From: Candidatus Zymogenus sp.
Lineage (GTDB): Bacteria > Desulfobacterota > Zymogenia > Zymogenales > Zymogenaceae
Assembly (NCBI GenBank): GCA_030613285.1
Contig: JAUWME010000050.1
Coordinates: 1-9,654, forward strand
Direction: 5' to 3'
Length of the DNA: 9,654 nucleotides
Part shown: positions 1-4,741 of the stretch, piece by piece
How the letters are laid out: each line of letters starts with the position of its first letter
Position numbering within the stretch: the first letter of the stretch is position 1
Made by a program: the position numbers and the translations under genes
The notes under the pieces: model-generated
Seen by the model: the letters and a program-made list of their open reading frames with translations, nothing else
Databases searched by the model: none
Told to the model about the DNA's origin: nothing

Positions 1-30
1 CCCACCGAGGATACCAATCTTTTTTTTCAT
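1..30 (-). CDS. 5' end of a leftward gene, truncated by window edge
   Basis: Ten codons starting with ATG at 30-28 read MKKKIGILGG on the minus strand and continue off the left edge. A basic start followed by a hydrophobic strand and a GG turn is typical of the first beta strand of a Rossmann-like or racemase-type protein, but ten residues cannot identify the family. The gene call rests mainly on the near-consensus leftward promoter at 99-127, which would give a leader of about 60 nt. No clear Shine-Dalgarno sequence precedes the ATG, which lowers confidence. Confidence 0.5.
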   Translation of the reverse strand, partial: MKKKIGILGG

Positions 31-98
31 AGCAATTGACCAGATAGTAATATAGTTTTGGTTTTTTTGGGATTATTAAATTTTTTAAAGAATATATT

Positions 99-127
99 AT
101 AATATAGAGTTATCTCCCCGTTGTCAA
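99..127 (-). promoter_or_regulatory. Sigma-70 promoter for the leftward edge gene
   Basis: On the minus strand a perfect -35 box TTGACA (127-122) is followed after exactly 17 nt by TATTAT (104-99), five of six matches to the -10 consensus. The -10 lies in an AT-rich 14-bp palindrome (93-106). Transcription would start near position 92 and run into the ATG at 30. Consensus hexamers with ideal spacing make this one of the two best promoters in the window. Confidence 0.6.
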
Positions 128-129
128 TA

Positions 130-151
130 GAATGATTGCTCCGAATGATTG
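130..151. repeat. Two tandem 9-bp direct repeats upstream of the leftward -35 box
   Basis: GAATGATTG occurs at 130-138 and again at 143-151, identical copies 13 bp apart. They begin 3 bp upstream of the -35 box of the leftward promoter, where a transcription activator would bind. Function is inferred from position only. Confidence 0.4.
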
Positions 152-189
152 ATAAAGTGGGAAAAAGGGAGGTGTGCCTTCTTTGCCCC

Positions 190-207
190 TTGATATGGTG
201 ATATCAA
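190..207. promoter_or_regulatory. Perfect inverted repeat, possible operator in the divergent spacer
   Basis: TTGATAT, a GGTG loop, then ATATCAA: a perfect 7-bp inverted repeat in the spacer between the leftward edge gene and the rightward phosphatase genes. A weak rightward promoter candidate lies just after it (TTGCCA at 215-220, 18-nt spacer, TACATA at 239-244 with an upstream TG). The symmetry and position would suit a dimeric repressor site, but nothing else supports that. The rest of 31-263 holds no other gene I can support. Confidence 0.25.
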
Positions 208-263
208 TTAAAGGTTGCCAAAGACCACTATTTTATGATACATAACTACTGTGGGTAGAGTTT

Positions 264-449
264 TTGGGGAATGCTTTTTACTTGTACTTTAAATATCGAG
301 ATGGGAGACAAAGAGAATATATAGTGGAAAAACAAAAAGATAGTTTATTGGAAAAAAGGGATCAATACCAAAAGGAACAATATCAAAGAGGACAAAAGCA
401 AAGAGGGCAGAGGCAAAAAGAACAGGAGCAAGGGGGGAGAAGAGATTGA
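264..449 (+). CDS. Doubtful 61-residue Q/K/E/R-rich small protein
   Basis: An open frame begins at a TTG (264) with no convincing ribosome-binding site and ends with a TGA that overlaps the TTG start of the phosphatase gene (TTGA, 446-449), a layout typical of translational coupling. The first 20 residues are mixed; the rest is highly charged and low in complexity, with no hydrophobic core, signal peptide or known domain. Residues 34-58 are five tandem QxQ[K/R][E/G] pentapeptides. Several differences between copies are synonymous (CAA/CAG in the first codon), which mildly favours coding. A later GTG at 321-323 is an alternative start. It could equally be a non-coding purine-rich leader that happens to be open. 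I do not recognise a family. Confidence 0.3.
   Translation: MGNAFYLYFKYRDGRQREYIVEKQKDSLLEKRDQYQKEQYQRGQKQRGQRQKEQEQGGRRD
363..437 (+). repeat. 15-bp tandem repeat, five degenerate copies
   Basis: Five units of 15 bp lie at 363-377, 378-392, 393-407, 408-422 and 423-437, each starting CA[A/G] and containing CAA at bases 7-9. In the frame of the small upstream ORF each unit encodes QxQ[K/R][E/G]. Nearly all bases are purines or C. The last unit degenerates into AAGGGGGG and supplies the Shine-Dalgarno sequence of the phosphatase gene. Confidence 0.8.
431..438 (+). promoter_or_regulatory. Ribosome-binding site that decides the TTG start of the phosphatase gene
   Basis: AGGGGGGA lies 7 nt before the TTG at 446, a good spacing. 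The phosphatase frame is open further upstream (to 344) but contains no ATG, GTG or TTG there, so this site and the TTG define the start. It sits inside the last copy of the 15-bp tandem repeat. Confidence 0.6.
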
Positions 450-1270
450 AATTGGATATCCCCGAAGTTTGCTACGCATCCCTAATCCCAGGACAGAGCA
501 GAGCCATAAACGGCAAGTTCGGGGATTCAAATGTAGGACGAAACGGCGATGCGATTTACATCGACCTGAATTTGCGAATATTTGCGGTGGCAGACGGCCC
601 CGAAAGAAATCCGTCCGCATCGTCCAATTTCCTCAGAAGGCTCAAAAAGGGCCTTGAAGATTCAACTCCAACTCAAGAGGGCCTTTGCGAGCAGAACAGC
701 GGTGAATTTGAGGGGGCGGTTGAAATGCTTATAAAAATTGCCACCGACATCTCCTTAAATACCGATTACCACAATGCCACAACATTTTCTGCATTTGTCT
801 TGGCTCCAAGTGAGAATGGTAAAAGTGGCTCCGATGGTGGAAAAGGGGGCGGGGTTGATGCTGCAATCCTCCACACCGGCGACAGCATGATATTTAAGAT
901 TTCAGAGAGTAGAGGAGAAATTGTGAGGCTCTCAAAGACCAACCACTTTCTCATTGGGAGGGCGCCCAGGCTTTTTCAGACAGAGAATATTGTTGTTTGT
1001 GAGCAAGATGTCATATTGCTTTGTACAGATGGCATAAACGACCTTGCCAGAAGCGGGGGTTTTTCCACGGAGAAGTTTTTGAAAGATGAGGTGGTGGGGC
1101 TTGGCCCCTCTGGGATTTTGGAGAAGATTGAGTCTCTGGCAGAGGATACAAAAATTCGTCTTGATGACATCGGTGTGGTTAGTTTTGCTGTGGGTGGCGC
1201 AATTTTCCAATCAAAACAATCAATGGGTGGGACTGAATCTGGGGTTATCCTCGAAGATGCCGGGGGTTGA
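446..1270 (+). CDS. PP2C-family protein phosphatase, divergent
   Basis: A 274-residue protein with the order of motifs of PP2C (PPM) metal-dependent serine/threonine phosphatases: RNGDA (residues 32-36, equivalent to the usual NED aspartate), VADG (48-51), ATTFSAF (111-117), LHTGDSMIF (142-150), CTDGINDL (193-200) and LDDIGVV (239-245). Asp35, Asp50, Asp195 and Asp240/241 are the likely Mg/Mn ligands. Members remove phosphate from Ser/Thr of cytoplasmic proteins. There is no signal peptide or membrane helix, and the length suits a single catalytic domain. Oddities: the usual GGH after the DG motif is replaced by GPERNP, and a Gly/Ser/Lys-rich insertion (121-137) precedes the GDS strand. The start is TTG, set by the upstream AGGGGGGA site. 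No kinase partner is in view. The gene lies 61 bp before the propeller lipoprotein and may be co-transcribed with it. Confidence 0.85.
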   Translation: MKLDIPEVCYASLIPGQSRAINGKFGDSNVGRNGDAIYIDLNLRIFAVADGPERNPSASSNFLRRLKKGLEDSTPTQEGLCEQNSGEFEGAVEMLIKIATDISLNTDYHNATTFSAFVLAPSENGKSGSDGGKGGGVDAAILHTGDSMIFKISESRGEIVRLSKTNHFLIGRAPRLFQTENIVVCEQDVILLCTDGINDLARSGGFSTEKFLKDEVVGLGPSGILEKIESLAEDTKIRLDDIGVVSFAVGGAIFQSKQSMGGTESGVILEDAGG

Positions 1271-1282
1271 TTTTTAAACTCA

Positions 1283-1319
1283 ATTTGAATGTAATAATAA
1301 TAGTATTCAAATATTTTTT
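1283..1319 (+). terminator. AT-rich hairpin followed by six T, weak terminator or operator
   Basis: ATTTGAAT (1283-1290) and its exact complement ATTCAAAT (1305-1312) flank a 14-nt loop and are followed by TTTTTT (1314-1319). The stem is almost free of G and C, so as a Rho-independent terminator it would be leaky. It could instead be a binding site in front of the propeller gene. It lies entirely in the spacer between the two rightward genes. Confidence 0.3.
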
Positions 1320-1331
1320 AAAGGAGGGAAC

Positions 1332-2471
1332 ATGTCAAGAGTTAAGAGAGTATTAAGTGTAACAATTTACAGTTTTTCTATTTCTCTGTTAATGGTATCG
1401 GTTCTTTTTCTTTTTTCCTGCGAGAAGATAGGCAAGGGCAGATCTAACTACGTTCCGATGTTCAAGGGCGGTGCTGCAAGGACCGGCTCCTATACCACAA
1501 CGGGAAAATCGCCTTCGGGAAAAATCCTTTGGAAATTTAAGACCGAGAGGGATGTATATTCGTCTCCTGCGGTTTTTGACGGTGTTGTTTTCTTTGGTAG
1601 TCATGACAGAAATCTCTATGCCGTTGACGCAAAAACGGGTAAGGAGAAATGGCGTTTTAATGCGGGTCATTGGGTGTCGTCATCGCCAGCGGTTTTGGGG
1701 GGTGTTGTTTACGTTGGTTGCTGGGATGACCATCTCTACGCCGTTGAAGAAAAAACTGGGGTGGAGAAATGGCGTTTTAAAGCTGAAGGGGACATATCTT
1801 CCTCCCCTGTTGTGTCAGATGGTGTTGTATATTTTGGGAGTGTGGACGACAATCTCTATGCCGTGGACATTACAACGGGAAAAGAGAAGTGGCGTTTTAA
1901 AACAGAAAGGGACGTGAATTCATCCCCTGCAATCTTTGAAGGCGTGGTTTTTATTGGAAGCAAGGACAAATATTTATATGCTGTTGATGCCCTGACAGGG
2001 GTTGAAAAATGGCGTTTTAAGGCAAATTCGGATATTGTTTCGACCCCGGCTGTAGCGGAGGGCATGGTCTTTGTTGGCTCTGCAGATTCTCATATTTATG
2101 CCTTGGACACAAACACCGGTTCGGAGGTGTGGCGTTTTAAGACTGGGGGGTATGTCATGTCTTCCCCGGCAGTAAGTGGGGGCATGGTATATTTTGGCAG
2201 CAAAGATGACAAACTCTATGCGGTGGAATCATTGACGGGAACCGAGATATGGAGTTTTAAAGCAGAGAACGATATTCACTCGTCCCCGGTGGTGTCTAAG
2301 GATGTGGTCTATTTTGGGGGGATGGATGGCAATCTCTATGCTGTGGATGCAATGACGGGAGCAGAGAAGTGGCGTATCAAGACGGGTGCAGGGATACTTT
2401 CTTCCCCGATGATTTATAAAGGCGTTGTCTATTTTGGCAGTTACGATGATTTCCTCTACGCTATTGAGTAG
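1332..2471 (+). CDS. Eight-bladed PQQ/BamB-like beta-propeller lipoprotein
   Basis: A 379-residue exported lipoprotein. A basic start and hydrophobic stretch lead to the lipobox LFSC, with Cys30 as the lipidated residue; the next residue is Glu, not an inner-membrane-retention Asp, so the outer membrane is plausible in a Gram-negative. After a linker with the common 'ARTG' motif (49-52) come eight repeats of exactly 40 residues (63-379; the last is 37). Each follows the pattern G.e.WrFk....ssP.v..gvVyfGs.d..lYAvd..T of PQQ_2 / BamB-type blades, so a closed eight-bladed ring is expected. No catalytic, cytochrome or calcium-binding domain is attached, so an enzyme is unlikely; a protein- or ligand-binding scaffold fits better. 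AAGGAGGG ends 3 nt before the ATG. It is not called bamB: BamB is a different member of this fold and there is no bam context. Confidence 0.92.
   Translation: MSRVKRVLSVTIYSFSISLLMVSVLFLFSCEKIGKGRSNYVPMFKGGAARTGSYTTTGKSPSGKILWKFKTERDVYSSPAVFDGVVFFGSHDRNLYAVDAKTGKEKWRFNAGHWVSSSPAVLGGVVYVGCWDDHLYAVEEKTGVEKWRFKAEGDISSSPVVSDGVVYFGSVDDNLYAVDITTGKEKWRFKTERDVNSSPAIFEGVVFIGSKDKYLYAVDALTGVEKWRFKANSDIVSTPAVAEGMVFVGSADSHIYALDTNTGSEVWRFKTGGYVMSSPAVSGGMVYFGSKDDKLYAVESLTGTEIWSFKAENDIHSSPVVSKDVVYFGGMDGNLYAVDAMTGAEKWRIKTGAGILSSPMIYKGVVYFGSYDDFLYAIE
1518..2468 (+). repeat. Eight 120-bp coding repeats (propeller blades)
   Basis: Units start at 1518, 1638, 1758, 1878, 1998, 2118, 2238 and 2358, with no change in length apart from the shortened last unit. 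TGGCGTTTTAA recurs identically at the same place in five units, and CTCTATGCC/G near the end of most, so similarity is visible at DNA as well as protein level. Blades 1 and 4 share FKTERDV.SSPA and blades 3 and 7 share the AE.DI.SSPVVS pattern, suggesting duplication of multi-blade blocks. Confidence 0.9.
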
Positions 2472-2513
2472 GGGTTGACTGGCGTATTTTCCATCGGCAA
2501 TGGGCTAAGACCG

Positions 2514-2540
2514 TAGACAATGGGCTTAGCCCATTGTCTA
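2514..2540. repeat. 12-bp-stem palindrome in the convergent spacer
   Basis: TAGACAATGGGC (2514-2525), loop TTA, then the exact complement GCCCATTGTCTA (2529-2540). A partial direct copy, CAATGGGCTAAG, lies just before it (2498-2509). It sits between the convergent propeller and LppM-like genes. There is no T-run on either side, so it is not a typical intrinsic terminator, although a stable bidirectional hairpin could still reduce read-through. Its core resembles the palindrome at 4650-4673, suggesting a small REP-like family. Confidence 0.7.
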
Positions 2541-2560
2541 TCATATTAAACGTATTTTCC

Positions 2561-2644
2561 CCTCAATTATATCATCCATATCTCAATCAAATCCCTAAAA
2601 GAGTACTTCTTGTTTTTGTTCAGGTACGCATTAATCGGATGAAC
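2561..2644 (-). repeat. Dispersed repeat, copy A (fullest)
   Basis: An 84-bp stretch of which 2561-2586 (26 bp) is identical to 3660-3685 and 2617-2641 (25 bp) is identical to 4703-4727. It lies about 90 bp downstream of the stop of the LppM-like gene. Read leftward it is an open frame giving VHPINAYLNKNKK then YSFRDLIEIWMI and a stop, with no plausible start or ribosome-binding site, so it may be a remnant of a gene end or a non-coding element. I do not recognise the peptide. Confidence 0.75.
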
Positions 2645-2673
2645 TAAAAAAAGGATATTCAATCTCAAAAATC

Positions 2674-2725
2674 AATGTGGTAATATCGATGTTGCGATGT
2701 CAATGTAGCAATGTTGATGTGATGG
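2674..2725. repeat. 14-bp degenerate tandem repeat, about 3.5 copies
   Basis: Units at 2674-2687, 2688-2701, 2702-2715 and a partial one from 2716 follow the consensus RATGTNGYRATGTY, so ATGT recurs with alternating 8- and 6-bp steps. The array lies directly after the end of the LppM-like gene (stop at 2736-2734) and before copy A of the dispersed repeat. No function can be read from it. Confidence 0.6.
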
Positions 2726-2733
2726 TGGAGCAA

Positions 2734-3504
2734 TTAGTCTTCACTTCCATCTGTTATTGACGGCGGAGTCATTGACTTGTGCGGTTTCGGGCCTGTAAGT
2801 TCCCGAAGGGGAGGGTGGGGTGGGGTGGATTTTGGTTTTGATTTGATTAATCTCACCAACAAATAGAGTCCAAGAGTCAATATGCCGAGAAAAACAAAGA
2901 TTATGGCGATGACGAGGGGATAGTTGATCTTGTAGGTAATTAGCTGGGTGTTGATGTTGCCAAATCTCTTCAAGTTAAGGGCCCACGTTGCCGACTTCTT
3001 GTTCCAGTTTGTGGCGTTGGTCTCTATTATTTTCCCACGGTAGTTGACGATGAACGTGAGGGGGATGTTCTCAAAAAAATCCACATCTTTCCCATCGGGG
3101 TTTGTGGTTCGCTTCCTAACGTACATATAATTGACATTGAGGACATACTTTTTAACCAAGATGTAATCTATCATGTAAAATTCAAAGGCGTTAGACTTTG
3201 TGATTTTGATGTAGCCCGGAAGTGTCGGAATGTCCCACGACCCATTCATCAGCCTTTTCGTCCCAGTTACAATTACCCTATCCCCCTGATATTTGGTCTC
3301 GACTGCAAATTCGTTGTTTCTAAGCTCTGTCGCAATATCCTTCAGGTACGGGGCGACGGGGGTTGGGGCGTTGATCTCCAATTTGATGATCTCGGTGTCG
3401 TCTTTGTCTATTGTGATTTCATAAACCACCTCAATGCATCCTGCGAGAGTAACCAGAAATGAAATGAGGAGAATTATTAATGCGGTTTTGTTTCTTTTAA
3501 CCAA
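2734..3504 (-). CDS. LppM-like lipoprotein with C-terminal membrane helix
   Basis: A 256-residue exported protein. The signal peptide (1-22) ends in lipobox TLAGC with Cys23 as the lipid-modified residue. The domain that follows starts with a beta strand and a DKDDTEIIKLEI stretch and contains PLTFIVNYRGKIIETNATNW and a TW turn near 170-174, which resembles the LppM / DUF3153 family (mycobacterial LppM has the same lipobox, beta domain, C-terminal helix plan). A helix at about 196-219 is followed by a basic, proline-rich cytoplasmic tail (221-256). The protein would thus be anchored at both ends in the inner membrane. The start codon is TTG and the ribosome-binding site is weak, but the signal peptide begins correctly there. 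A strong promoter at 3552-3580 gives it its own transcript. The family assignment is by eye and only moderately sure; its role is unknown. Confidence 0.72.
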   Translation of the reverse strand: MVKRNKTALIILLISFLVTLAGCIEVVYEITIDKDDTEIIKLEINAPTPVAPYLKDIATELRNNEFAVETKYQGDRVIVTGTKRLMNGSWDIPTLPGYIKITKSNAFEFYMIDYILVKKYVLNVNYMYVRKRTTNPDGKDVDFFENIPLTFIVNYRGKIIETNATNWNKKSATWALNLKRFGNINTQLITYKINYPLVIAIIFVFLGILTLGLYLLVRLIKSKPKSTPPHPPLRELTGPKPHKSMTPPSITDGSED

Positions 3505-3551
3505 GATAGAATTGGCCCCAAAAAGCTAAAAAGTAAACACGTCCTTAATCA

Positions 3552-3580
3552 ATAATAGTACCTTAAGAGGGTTGTGTCAA
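3552..3580 (-). promoter_or_regulatory. Sigma-70 promoter of the LppM-like gene
   Basis: On the minus strand TTGACA (3580-3575), a spacer of exactly 17 nt, then TATTAT (3557-3552). The predicted start near 3545 leaves a leader of about 40 nt before the TTG at 3504. The hexamers are the same pair as in the leftward promoter at 99-127. The -35 box is part of the left arm of a longer inverted repeat (3575-3640). Confidence 0.65.
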
Positions 3581-3640
3581 GGGTCTCAATCGCCATAGGC
3601 GACGACGATAGTTATTTCTTTGGGGGGATCGCCCTTGACA
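3575..3640. promoter_or_regulatory. Inverted repeat overlapping the -35 box, possible operator or hairpin
   Basis: TGTCAAGGG (3575-3583) and CCCTTGACA (3632-3640) are perfect inverted 9-bp arms 48 bp apart. A small hairpin, TCGCC-ATA-GGCGA (3590-3602), lies between them. The left arm contains the -35 hexamer of the leftward promoter. The right arm carries a second TTGACA pointing right, but no good -10 follows it and no rightward gene starts there. Confidence 0.4.
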
Positions 3641-3659
3641 AAATTCGAGATTCAGCTAT

Positions 3660-3739
3660 CCTCAATTATATCATCCATATCTCAAATAAATTCAAAAAAA
3701 CTTCTCCCTTTTGTTAAGGTACTCAATAATTGGATGAAC
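3660..3739 (-). repeat. Dispersed repeat, copy B (degenerate)
   Basis: An 80-bp relative of 2561-2644: the 26 bp at 3660-3685 are identical to copy A, and the far end ends in the same GGATGAAC as copy A. Copy B is 4 bp shorter, so the protein-like frame (VHPIIEYLNKREKFF, leftward) breaks before the EIWMI end that copy A retains. It starts 17 bp after the stop of the DUF1571 gene. Confidence 0.7.
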
Positions 3740-3756
3740 CCCTTTGGATTGTTTCG

Positions 3757-4503
3757 CTATTGAAAATTGTATTTCGGGTTTTTTGGATCGAAATCGAGGT
3801 CGGTCAACCCAACGTTTGTTTTGAGATTCCTGTATTTATATTCCTCCCACATTTTGCCGTCTGGGCCGTACGATTTGTAATAGATGGGGAGGAAACTGCT
3901 CTCGTCAATTCCAAAGATGGAGACGGGGGCGTAATAGGGATACTCTTCGCCATGAGGGAGTTTAATCCTTATGAGCCTTGCAGTTTTACCAAAAATCACT
4001 TTTGTTCCGATGTCTTCGATAATCAAATTATCTTCTGGATGGGCTTTGGCATAAGAGATACTTTTTTCGACAGTGTTCATCATATATATTAGAGAAGATT
4101 TGTTTATAGGGTGCCGATTGCTTTTCTTGGCCAGTCCGGAGCCGGGTTTGGTGTTTATCACGATTCCATCAAGCATCCCACCCATGTGTGCCATTAGCTT
4201 GTCATCATTCCATCCTTCCCGATAGATTCCCTCTTGACCGTGGTTTACATCTCCTGTAGTAAGGAGATAGACAGAGTTTGGTCGCTTGAATTTGTAGAGC
4301 ATCACCTCTTCCGGGAGGAGCTTTCCTCCAATTCGCTGTCTCTGGTAAACTACGACGGTGTAATCGTTTACGTTCTTCATCACATTGATACATTTGTTGA
4401 GGATCTCCATCGGCTTTAAGGCCTCTTCAGGATGGGAAGGGAGGGGTGGCATCAGGGTAAGGAGGAGTATTGAAAGCAATACAACGAGATTAGAACGTTT
4501 CAT
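3757..4503 (-). CDS. DUF1571-family exported protein (LolA-like fold)
   Basis: A 248-residue protein with a cleavable signal peptide (about 1-24, hydrophobic VVLLSILLLTLM, no lipobox), so probably periplasmic. The mature part has the marks I associate with DUF1571: DYTVVVYQRQRIGGKLLPEE (47-66), LYKFKRPNSVYL (69-80), a GIYREGWNDDKLMAH stretch (92-106), NRHPIN (129-134) and a late YGPDG..WEEYKYRNLKTNVGL segment. These proteins are predicted to share the LolA/LolB lipoprotein-carrier half-barrel, but their substrate is not established. The ATG follows an AAAGGA site about 11 nt upstream. It sits where pilR usually follows pilS, with a 238-bp spacer, so it is probably a separate transcript. The family call is made from motifs by eye. 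Confidence 0.8.
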   Translation of the reverse strand: MKRSNLVVLLSILLLTLMPPLPSHPEEALKPMEILNKCINVMKNVNDYTVVVYQRQRIGGKLLPEEVMLYKFKRPNSVYLLTTGDVNHGQEGIYREGWNDDKLMAHMGGMLDGIVINTKPGSGLAKKSNRHPINKSSLIYMMNTVEKSISYAKAHPEDNLIIEDIGTKVIFGKTARLIRIKLPHGEEYPYYAPVSIFGIDESSFLPIYYKSYGPDGKMWEEYKYRNLKTNVGLTDLDFDPKNPKYNFQ

Positions 4504-4649
4504 AAGGTGGGTATCCTTTCGGTTAGGTTATTAATACGAATAGGTTTTGTATGAAATGAGGTATCTATATTGTGAAGTGTCCTGCCAATTGTCTTGAAGC
4601 CTTAACTGCTTTCCGAATATTAAATAAACACATTTTTTCCCGCGTCCTA

Positions 4650-4673
4650 AACAAGGGGCTTAAGCCCCTTGTT
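4650..4673. repeat. Perfect 24-bp palindrome downstream of pilS
   Basis: AACAAGGGGCTT followed directly by its exact complement AAGCCCCTTGTT. It lies between pilS and the DUF1571 gene, next to copy C of the dispersed repeat. There is no T-tract on either strand, so it is not a standard intrinsic terminator. It resembles the palindrome at 2514-2540 (ACAA.GGGCTTA.GCCC.TTGT core) and has the same position relative to the dispersed repeat. Confidence 0.75.
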
Positions 4674-4702
4674 CATTGCCTATTGAGCTGCTGCACTATT
4701 GC

Positions 4703-4727
4703 TGTTCAGGTACGCATTAATCGGATG
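4703..4727 (-). repeat. Dispersed repeat, copy C (short)
   Basis: 25 bp identical to 2617-2641. The half shared between copies A and B is missing here. On the minus strand it begins 14 nt after the pilS stop and reads HPINAYLN in the same frame relation as copy A, then diverges and reaches a TAG nine codons later. Confidence 0.75.
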
Positions 4728-4741
4728 GCCCTGTTTCGAAA

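Noticed and set aside
1..30. MKKKIGILGG as the start of an aspartate/glutamate racemase or other named Rossmann-type enzyme.
   Set aside because: Ten residues fit several families; naming one would be a guess.
174..245. A 23-codon frame (GTG at 174 or TTG at 183) behind a GGGAGG sequence, a possible leader peptide.
   Set aside because: GGGAGG is too close to the GTG and only loosely placed for the TTG, there is no following attenuator hairpin, and the peptide has no tell-tale composition.
1332..2471. The propeller lipoprotein as BamB or a PQQ-dependent dehydrogenase.
   Set aside because: No bam neighbours and only the generic blade motif; no PQQ-site or cytochrome features, so only the fold is claimed.
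2514..2540. The palindrome as a Rho-independent terminator for the propeller gene.
   Set aside because: No T-tract follows on either strand; the same is true of the palindrome at 4650-4673.
3635..3663. A rightward promoter from the TTGACA at 3635.
   Set aside because: No good -10 at 16-18 nt (best is TATCCT) and no rightward gene follows; the hexamer is explained as an arm of the inverted repeat.
3730..4092. A 120-codon rightward open frame opposite the DUF1571 gene, and similar frames opposite pilS and pilT.
   Set aside because: They lie wholly antisense to well-supported genes, have no ribosome-binding sites, and their peptides look like translations of the opposite strand.
4572..4587. 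A sigma-54-like promoter on the minus strand upstream of the DUF1571 gene (TGGCAG, 5 nt, TTCA).
   Set aside because: The -24 half fits, but the -12 half lacks the essential GC of TTGC.
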